NCBI GenBank assembly: GCA_964579855.1
Contig: CAZOIM010000118.1
Span: forward strand, 1 to 12,244
Source of the DNA: JADGQA01 sp964579855
GTDB taxonomy: Bacteria > Bacteroidota > Ignavibacteria > UBA10030
Direction of reading: 5' to 3'
Length of the DNA stretch: 12,244 nt
Position numbers and translations under genes: made by a program. The notes beneath the pieces are model-generated. The model was not told the DNA's origin and searched no databases. It saw only the letters and a program-made list of their open reading frames with translations. This document shows positions 6,604-12,244 of this stretch, one piece after another (the stretch's first letter is position 1; each line of letters opens with the position of its first letter).

Positions 6604-9053
6604 TGCTTCAGCGACAACGAAATTCACGAGCTTGTTTTTGACAACGATACGTTTGACAATCTTCTTGCCATCGAGGTACTTTTTCACATTGGTATCGGCG
6701 AGCGCCTTGGTTTCGAGCCCTGATTCATCGGTGTTGAAGGGAACAAGCGTTTTCGACCGCAGTTTTCCGTTGATCTGGAAGACGACCTCAACTTCCTGAT
6801 CGATGGCCTTTGATGAATCATATGCCGGCCACGCTTCCATTGCGAGCGTGCTCCCATGACCCAGAACACTCCATAGCTCTTCACTGATGTGCGGGGCAAA
6901 CGGCGAGAGTAAAAGAACAAATTTTTCCATCAACTGTCTCGGCCGTTCTTCCGATTTCATGGCCTCGTTCACGAAAATCATCATTTGCGAGATCGCCGTG
7001 TTGAATCGAAGTCCTTCGATATCTTCAGTTACCTTCTTAGCTGTTTGATGATAAAGTCTTTCAAATTCGGATGTTGGTGCTGAATTAGTAATATTTGACT
7101 CAAGTGTTCCATCTTCGTTCACAAAGAGCCTCCAAACCCTGTTCAGAAATCGATGGACACCCTCCACTCCTTTCGAACTCCAGGGTTTCATCTCTTCCAA
7201 TGGACCTAAAAACATTTCAAAGAGCCTGAAGGAATCAGCACCATACTCAGCCACTATTTCATCAGGATTCACAACATTACCACGGGACTTTGACATTTTG
7301 CGAGAATCCTCACCAAGTATAGTTCCTTGATGACGAAGTTTTGTAAACGGCTCCTTGGTGCTCAAGAATCCGAGGTCGAACAGAACCTTGTGCCAAAAGC
7401 GTGCATACATTAGGTGCAAAACCGTGTGCTCCGCACCTCCGATGTAGAGGTCAACTGGCATCCAATATTGTTCTTTCTGCTTGTCGCAGAAGAGCTTATC
7501 ATTTTGTGGATCCAGAAATCTGAGATAATACCAGCAAGATCCTGCCCATTGAGGCATGGTATTCGTTTCACGTCTTCCTTTTAAACCGGTTTGTTTGTCG
7601 ACTACATTGACCCATTCTTGCGCCAAAGCAAGTGGAGATTCTGTGGTCCCGCTGGGTTGAAATTTCTCAAGCTTCGGGAGTTCAAGAGGCAACTCCTCAG
7701 GTGATAGCGGTACCGCTGTCCCATCCTCAAGATAAATGATTGGTATGGGTTCACCCCAGTAGCGTTGGCGAGAAAAGAGCCAATCACGTAATTTGAACTG
7801 TACTGCAGATCTGCCAATTTGCTTACGTTCGAGCCACTCCGCTACGCGTTCCTTCGCTTTGGCCGTCGGCAATCCGTCGATGTTCACTTCATCGCTTGAT
7901 GAATTGACAGCGATGCCCTCATCGGTATATATTCCATCGGATTCTCCGGTACCCTGAACAACCTTCAATATTTCCAACCCAAAAGTTTTGGCAAATTCGA
8001 AGTCCCGTTCGTCGTGACCAGGAACGGCCATGATTGCACCAGTACCATACCCCAGCAGCACATAATCAGCAATCCAAATGGGGATTTCCTTGTGTGTAGC
8101 GGGATTAGTGGCAAAAGAACCAGTAAAGACACCGGTTTTGACCTTTTCCGTTCCTCGTTCAAGATCACTCTTAAGGGAAGCCTGCTTGATATATTCTTGG
8201 ACAAATGATTTTTGTTTGTCACTTGTGAGTTCGAGAACAAAGGGGTGTTCTGGTGCCAGAACCATATACGTTGCGCCGAAGAGGGTATCAGGCCGCGTTG
8301 TAAAGACGCGTAGGCGTTTGGGACTTCCTTTGATCTCAAACTCGATCTCGGCTCCTTCCGAGCGGCCTATCCAGTTTCTCTGTTGCTCCATTGTCGATAT
8401 TGGCCAATCGAGGTCTTTCGCATCCTTAAGGAGACGTTCGGCATACGCCGTAATTCTCATCATCCATTGGCGCATGGGCCTTCGTTCAACCGTGTATCCC
8501 TTTTCGGTCCATTCAGCTACTTCTTCGTTTGCCAGGACAGTACCCAGACCCTCGCACCAATTGACGGGCACCTCAGCGCAGTACGCCAACCGGAAATCAG
8601 AAAGAAAATCGTACTGTTCTTTCCGGGACATTTGTTTCCACCGGTCTACACCAAACGCGTTCCTGACACCCAGCTTAGTGCTTCCCTCTCGTTCGAGTTC
8701 CCTAATAAGCGTAGTGATTGGTTGTGCCTTCTGAATCCGATGATCAAACCATGAATTGTATATCTGCAGGAAAATCCATTGAGTCCACTTGTAGTACTTG
8801 GGATCGGTAGTGTTGATTTCACGTTCCCAATCATAACTCAATCCCAAGCTTTTGATCTGGCGACGAAACGTATTGACATTNNNNNNNNNNNNNNNNNNNN
8901 NNNNNNNNNNNNNNNNNNNNNNNNNNNNNNNNNNNNNNNNNNNNNNNNNNNNNNNNNNNNNNNNNNNNNNNNNNNNNNNNTCGTCCGGAACGTCCGATTC
9001 TCGTCCCACGTACGCTGCCATTTCGATTCAATCTTCTGAAAATCGTACTTCAT
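6601..9053 (-). CDS. leuS: Leucyl-tRNA synthetase, interrupted by an assembly gap
   Basis: This class I enzyme charges tRNA-Leu. The N-terminus (9053-8982, 24 codons: MKYDFQKIESKWQRTWDENR...) and the remainder (8880-6601, 759 codons) flank a run of 100 N. Seen after the gap are NVNTFRRQIKSLGLSYDW; the editing domain with TTRPDTLFGATY (about 8264-8302) and GTGAIMAVPGHDERDFEFA; LRDWLFSRQRYWGEPIP; WYYLRFLDP; the KMSKS loop (7285-7299); and a normal C-terminal domain ending KLVNFVVAEA. The HIGH motif should fall in the gap. An insert before RLAYCAEVPVNWC, and the lack of the second zinc-type cysteine pair, resemble Bacteroidota-type LeuS. The two sides are out of frame if the gap is taken as 100 bases. 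ATG 9053 is chosen because a longer TTG start (9101) adds 16 residues unlike the family. No good Shine-Dalgarno lies directly before it. Confidence 0.95.
8881..8980. other. Assembly gap (100 N) inside leuS
   Basis: Exactly 100 N bases form a placeholder, the usual convention for a gap of unknown size. By comparison with E. coli LeuS about 75-80 residues are missing. To keep the frame the true length must leave remainder 2 on division by 3, and 100 does not. Confidence 0.97.
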
Positions 9054-9081
9054 TGCGATTGTGCGCTCATTGTTTTCCCTT
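9050..9081 (-). promoter_or_regulatory. Possible six-codon leader ORF overlapping the leuS start
   Basis: On the minus strand AAGGGA (9076-9081) precedes an ATG at 9070 that opens MSAQSQ and stops with TGA at 9050-9052. That TGA overlaps the leuS ATG (9051-9053) as ATGA. The only good Shine-Dalgarno in this region thus serves the leader and not leuS itself. The leader has no leucine codon, so leucine-dependent attenuation is not suggested; translational coupling is the simplest reading. It may also be chance. Confidence 0.25.
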
Positions 9082-9101
9082 GAACCCGGCTCGGGCAACA
9101 A

Positions 9102-9130
9102 AATTTAGCAAATAACGCTGCGATTAGCAA
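9102..9130 (-). promoter_or_regulatory. Candidate promoter in the spacer upstream of leuS
   Basis: TTGCTA (9125-9130) and TAAATT (9102-9107) are 17 bases apart on the minus strand, each matching the sigma-70 consensus at four of six positions. It would start transcription near 9095, giving a leader of about 40 bases before leuS. If real, leuS is separated from the signalling cassette upstream. No terminator was found after the phosphatase gene, so read-through is also possible. Confidence 0.3.
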
Positions 9131-9153
9131 CGAAAGGAACCGGCTGGATTGAA

Positions 9154-10899
9154 CTAGACTGACTTCAAAACGAGCATGGTTATATCATCTGACTGCGGAG
9201 AACCTTTTGTGTGGGTTTCCAACGCTTTCTGGATCGAGACGATGATTCCTTTTGCCGAGGAGTTTCTTGATTCAACGGCAACTTTCTCGAGTGCTTCTTC
9301 GGAGAAATCAACATTTTCGGGATTCATGGCCTCGCTGACACCATCGGTATACATCAACAACGCATCACCGGGCTCAATTCTACACTCCCCTTCTTGATAA
9401 GCAGCAATGTCTTTCATGATTCCGAGGATCAATCCCCCCTTCTCCAATTTCTCGACACTTCCATTTTTTCTGATCAACATCGGAGGGTTGTGACCGGCGT
9501 TCACATAATGGAACTGCCTGCTTTCGGTCTCCAGGACACCCCAGAAAAACGTTATGAATTTTCCCCCGTGTGTATTCATGCAAATAAGGTCGTTCATTCT
9601 CCCAGTTGCCACAGGGAGGGGCAGGTGAAGAGGTGCGATTGTGCGAAGAACCGCCTGGACGCCAGCCATCAACAAGGCAGCAGGGGTACCTTTACCCGAA
9701 ACATCCCCGATCGCAACGACATAATCTCGTTCGGAATGCTCGATGACGTCGTAATAGTCCCCACCCACCTGGAAGGAAGGAATATTGATCCCGGCTATTT
9801 CAAATCCGCGAATCGCTGGAAGTTTTTCGGGAAGCAGGCCTTGTTGGATTTCTCGTGCAATTTTCAGTTCGTCTTCAAGTCGTTGCTTTTCCAAAGCCTC
9901 CCGAAACAGGCGCGCATTCTCTATGGAAATAATCGCCAGGTTTCCCAACGAGTAAAGGAATTCCAGATCGGCGGGCGAGTAGTCCCCACCACGCAATCTC
10001 GGCCCGAGCATAATAATTCCCTTTGTTTGACCCTGAAGATGCATTGGGATCAAAGCAGTAATTCCAAGTTGATGCAGGGCGACTGCCGCCTCTCTTAACT
10101 TCCGTTGTTTCAGCAGGTCTTGAATAAGCTCTGCTTTCTTCAAGTCACACAGTGCCTTCAAGGAAGCAGTCATATTCACTTCACCGTCAAGTTTTGAAGC
10201 AATCACTTGCAGGTCTTCTCCATTGCGCAGACAAATGGCGTATCGATGAACACCCACCTGACCCAGCAAGGCAAACGTGATGAGTCGAACAACTTTTGTC
10301 ACATCCAGTCCAACATTGAACTCTTTACTGAGGTCGAAAAGAGTGTTGAGTTCCTGATATTTATGATCAAGACTTCGATTCACATTTTTCAATTCTTCAA
10401 TGATCACAGCCTTCTCAATCGCGGCACCCGACAGGTTCACAAGAGACTGTATGAGCTGTTTGTCACTTGACGTATATTTCTTTTGCGAGAGCCGTGAACC
10501 TATCGCAATAACTCCTACCACCTTTTGCTGCGAACGGATAGGAATAAATAATTCCAATCCCAGTGATGCAAAGTACTCAACCCAGTCCGTCTTTCCTCTC
10601 TTTAGTCTCTCAATCGGGGCAATACTTCTGAGAGGTCTTTCAATGCTGAGTTGATGACCAAGGGAGACCTGCTCAAGACCTTTCCTTGCGATTACCTCAA
10701 ATGTACCCCCCTCTTTGCGCAACATCACCAAACCTTTCGCAACGAGCATTTTCCCCATTACCGTCAGCAGGACGGTGCTCAATATGAAATTGAGGTCTAG
10801 CGATGAATTGACAACATTGCTGAATTCAAAAAGCGGAAGAATATCAGATGCCGATTTACGCTCGACCTGGTAAGGTGGTGGAACTGTGGAGGAACGCAT
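9154..10899 (-). CDS. GAF-GAF-SpoIIE serine phosphatase (RsbU-like)
   Basis: This 581-residue cytosolic protein has two GAF-type sensor domains (about 20-165 and 185-335), a short coiled linker (about 330-355, ending ELKIAREIQQGLLP), and a C-terminal PP2C/SpoIIE phosphatase domain (about 365-581). The metal-binding residues are in place: VGGDYYD (D381, D384), GDVSGKG (398-404), YTDG (517-520) and DDIT (571-574). It should remove phosphate from a phosphorylated STAS antagonist, with activity set by whatever the GAF domains sense; the ligand cannot be read from sequence. No transmembrane segment is seen. The gene starts 14 bases after the stop of the anti-sigma kinase gene, with only a weak AGG before the ATG. 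Its partner is probably the STAS protein encoded two genes upstream. Confidence 0.92.
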   Translation of the reverse strand: MRSSTVPPPYQVERKSASDILPLFEFSNVVNSSLDLNFILSTVLLTVMGKMLVAKGLVMLRKEGGTFEVIARKGLEQVSLGHQLSIERPLRSIAPIERLKRGKTDWVEYFASLGLELFIPIRSQQKVVGVIAIGSRLSQKKYTSSDKQLIQSLVNLSGAAIEKAVIIEELKNVNRSLDHKYQELNTLFDLSKEFNVGLDVTKVVRLITFALLGQVGVHRYAICLRNGEDLQVIASKLDGEVNMTASLKALCDLKKAELIQDLLKQRKLREAAVALHQLGITALIPMHLQGQTKGIIMLGPRLRGGDYSPADLEFLYSLGNLAIISIENARLFREALEKQRLEDELKIAREIQQGLLPEKLPAIRGFEIAGINIPSFQVGGDYYDVIEHSERDYVVAIGDVSGKGTPAALLMAGVQAVLRTIAPLHLPLPVATGRMNDLICMNTHGGKFITFFWGVLETESRQFHYVNAGHNPPMLIRKNGSVEKLEKGGLILGIMKDIAAYQEGECRIEPGDALLMYTDGVSEAMNPENVDFSEEALEKVAVESRNSSAKGIIVSIQKALETHTKGSPQSDDITMLVLKSV

Positions 10900-10913
10900 G
10901 GGGTACCTAGATG

Positions 10914-11366
10914 CTACTTTCTCATTGAGCCTTGTTTCTTCGTCAAATATTTCACAAGACTCACTACGTTGCTGTGACCAGCTTCAAAATCATATTCGAC
11001 TTTGTCCATCAGTTTCTTCATCAGGTAGACTCCCAAACCGCCGCGCCGATGGTGTGAGAGGTTCTGTTTCAGGTCCGGAGCTTTTAGTGAGTCGGGATTG
11101 AAGTTCTTTCCGCTATCTTTGATTCTGACTTCAAAGGCACCGTCCGTGCGAAGAATAGCTATGTCAATTTCCTTATCCGGCGCGTACTGATAAGCATGCT
11201 TGATGATATTCGTACACGCCTCATCAACGGCAAGGACAATATTGGCAATATCTTCTTCGTTGAATCCAAATTGTCTGGCCGCATCCGAGACAAAGTCCCG
11301 CACTTCAAGGAGATGATCAGTCCGGCTGAGGACCGTTTTCGTTATTTTCTTTGCCATTGCCGCCAT
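10914..11366 (-). CDS. Anti-sigma factor / serine kinase, RsbW-type HATPase
   Basis: This 150-residue GHKL-fold ATPase of the RsbW/SpoIIAB kind has the N-box DEACTNIIKHAY (48-59), the G1 box DSGKNFNP (84-91) and the G2 box RRGGLGVYLM (107-116). All ATP-contact motifs are present. Such proteins either bind a sigma factor or phosphorylate a STAS antagonist, switching partner with nucleotide state. The gene lies between the STAS gene (47-base gap) and the GAF phosphatase gene. An in-frame TGA shortly upstream limits extension; the ATG at 11366 is used, but the fourth codon is also ATG (11357) and neither has a clear Shine-Dalgarno. No sigma factor is in the window, so the target may be a sigma factor elsewhere or another output protein. 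Confidence 0.9.
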   Translation of the reverse strand: MAAMAKKITKTVLSRTDHLLEVRDFVSDAARQFGFNEEDIANIVLAVDEACTNIIKHAYQYAPDKEIDIAILRTDGAFEVRIKDSGKNFNPDSLKAPDLKQNLSHHRRGGLGVYLMKKLMDKVEYDFEAGHSNVVSLVKYLTKKQGSMRK

Positions 11367-11413
11367 GTCAGTACATCACGTACCCTTCAAAAGCACAATC
11401 TGTCGAACAGAGA

Positions 11414-11770
11414 CTACTTTTTTCCATCCTTGAACTTGCCGATTGCCTCTTTTTCATCTTTATAGATTTCATAAAGGATTGGGAACCCCAAAAGGTCGAA
11501 CACGTTGTAGACCTTTGAAGTCATATTGGTCAACTTGATATCCCCTTTGTTCTTCCTCACATCCTCTATGTAGGCCATGAACACTCCAAGTCCCGCACTA
11601 CTGATGTAGGACAGGTCCTTGAAGTTGACAACAATCCTGTAGCGCTTTTCATTGAGTAGTTGCTGAAAAGCGTTTTCAAGATCTGGTGCGGTGTGAGCGT
11701 CGAGATAGCCTTTGAGTTCAATAACATTGACGCCTTCACCTTCCCGGTGGTGGATTTTGAAATCGCTCAT
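11414..11770 (-). CDS. STAS-domain anti-sigma factor antagonist (RsbV/SpoIIAA-like)
   Basis: This 118-residue single-domain STAS protein has VIELKGYLDAHTAPDLENAF near the N-terminus and the phosphorylation loop DLSYISSAGLGVF at 52-64. By alignment with SpoIIAA (DSSGLG), the phospho-acceptor is probably Ser58. Ser57 takes the place of the usual aspartate and Ala59 that of the second serine. In its unphosphorylated form it should bind the HATPase encoded next and free that protein's target. The start is well supported by AAGGAG (11778-11783) seven bases before ATG 11770. The run of phosphatase, antagonist, kinase, phosphatase genes makes this the central node of a partner switch. Confidence 0.93.
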   Translation of the reverse strand: MSDFKIHHREGEGVNVIELKGYLDAHTAPDLENAFQQLLNEKRYRIVVNFKDLSYISSAGLGVFMAYIEDVRKNKGDIKLTNMTSKVYNVFDLLGFPILYEIYKDEKEAIGKFKDGKK

Positions 11771-11826
11771 GTCAGTTCTCCTTCTTGTGTCACTCCTTTG
11801 TAACTACGATCGATTGCGTTCATTAT

Positions 11827-12244
11827 TCAGTTCCCCAGCCACTTAAGAATTACGAGTGTCATATCATCACTGTACGCTGAATTTCCTGTAAATGTCCGTA
11901 CGTCCGCCAAAATGGAATCTTTGATTTTACACGCGTCGAGATGCTTTGCAGCTACCGCTGTCCGCATCAGTCGGTCATAACCATATTCCTCTCCGGCTTT
12001 GTCTCGAGATTCCGTGATACCATCGGTGTAGAAAATACAGACATCTCCTTTCTTGAGACGAATATTCCGTTCTTCTGTAGATTCTTCGAACAACGAACCA
12101 TTCGTCAGGCCCAATCCAAGACCCGTTGGTCTGACCAGTTCGTTCCCATCTGAAGACAGATACACAACCGGACAATGCCCCGCGCGTGCAAGCACCATGG
12201 AACCTCTCTCGGTATCAACCATAACATAGATTAGGCTTATGAAA
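11827..12244 (-). CDS. SpoIIE-type PP2C phosphatase, C-terminal part (N-terminus off the window)
   Basis: The frame runs from the right edge to TGA at 11827, about 139 codons. It starts inside the catalytic domain with FISLIYVMVDTERGSM, then LARAGHCPVVY, IFYTDGITES with the metal-binding aspartate, and near the end SDDMTLVILKWLG. These match the C-terminal half of the RsbU/SpoIIE phosphatase fold. An internal ATG at 12222 is not the start, because conserved beta-strand residues continue upstream to the edge. Any sensor domain (HAMP, GAF, PAS or receiver) is unseen. It is the second SpoIIE-type phosphatase of this cluster and precedes the STAS gene by 56 bases. Confidence 0.9.
   Translation of the reverse strand, partial: FISLIYVMVDTERGSMVLARAGHCPVVYLSSDGNELVRPTGLGLGLTNGSLFEESTEERNIRLKKGDVCIFYTDGITESRDKAGEEYGYDRLMRTAVAAKHLDACKIKDSILADVRTFTGNSAYSDDMTLVILKWLGN

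Noticed and set aside
8078..8734. Plus-strand open frame of 218 codons
   Set aside because: It is the antisense shadow of the well-conserved leuS editing region.
8981..9021. leuS start inside MAAYVGRESD, reading through the Ns
   Set aside because: That frame is joined to leuS only by assuming a 100-base gap. The frame from 9053 gives a true LeuS N-terminus (ESKWQRTWDENRTF).
9054..9153. T-box or amino-acid riboswitch before leuS
   Set aside because: The spacer is only 100 bases and has no specifier stem, T-box sequence or terminator/antiterminator pair.
9394..10098. Plus-strand open frame of 234 codons
   Set aside because: It is the antisense shadow of the GAF-SpoIIE phosphatase, which has all its motifs on the minus strand.

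Overview
The window looks like chromosomal DNA of a Gram-negative bacterium. It encodes an MsbA-like lipid exporter, ADP-heptose-type (GT9) and WaaE/KdtX-like (GT2) glycosyltransferases of the lipopolysaccharide kind, and a lipoprotein with a c-type haem site. A DUF1844 protein beside nadK, a standalone DUF971 protein, a Bacteroidota/Ignavibacteria-style leucyl-tRNA synthetase and an Rsb-type partner-switch cluster suggest the Bacteroidota/Chlorobi/Ignavibacteria group. That placement is inference from protein style only. I see no insertion sequence, phage, CRISPR array or other sign of a mobile region.

Left part (1-4112, minus strand). tRNA-Ala(GGC) has a good promoter (4084-4112) and is followed by an intrinsic terminator (3937-3969). 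After the terminator comes a tight gene chain: DUF971 protein (TTG start), then the MsbA-like ABC exporter (ATGA overlap), then a GT9 glycosyltransferase (25-base gap), then a second GT9 glycosyltransferase (ATGA overlap) that runs off the left edge. The set fits building and export of lipid-linked core sugars.

Middle (4206-9053). A single plus-strand gene encodes a small lipoprotein with an atypical CX4CH haem motif. It converges on nadK, and both genes end inside one CTAG palindrome. The minus-strand chain that ends with nadK reads leuS, GT2 glycosyltransferase, DUF1844 protein, nadK, with junctions of +12, 0 and -4 bases. leuS is broken by a 100-N assembly gap that hides the HIGH-motif region.

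Right part (9154-12244, minus strand). This is a signalling cassette: a SpoIIE-type phosphatase cut by the window edge, a STAS anti-sigma-factor antagonist, an RsbW-type ATP-binding kinase, and a GAF-GAF-SpoIIE phosphatase. Together these form a partner switch with two candidate input phosphatases. No sigma factor lies in the window, so the output is unknown. A 100-base spacer separates this cassette from leuS; it holds a candidate promoter and a six-codon leader ORF whose stop overlaps the leuS start.

I did not find a clearly new system. The parts most worth a second look are the two-phosphatase partner switch, the CX4CH lipoprotein, the leader ORF at leuS, and the DUF971/exporter/glycosyltransferase coupling. 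No stretch longer than 300 bases lacks a gene.
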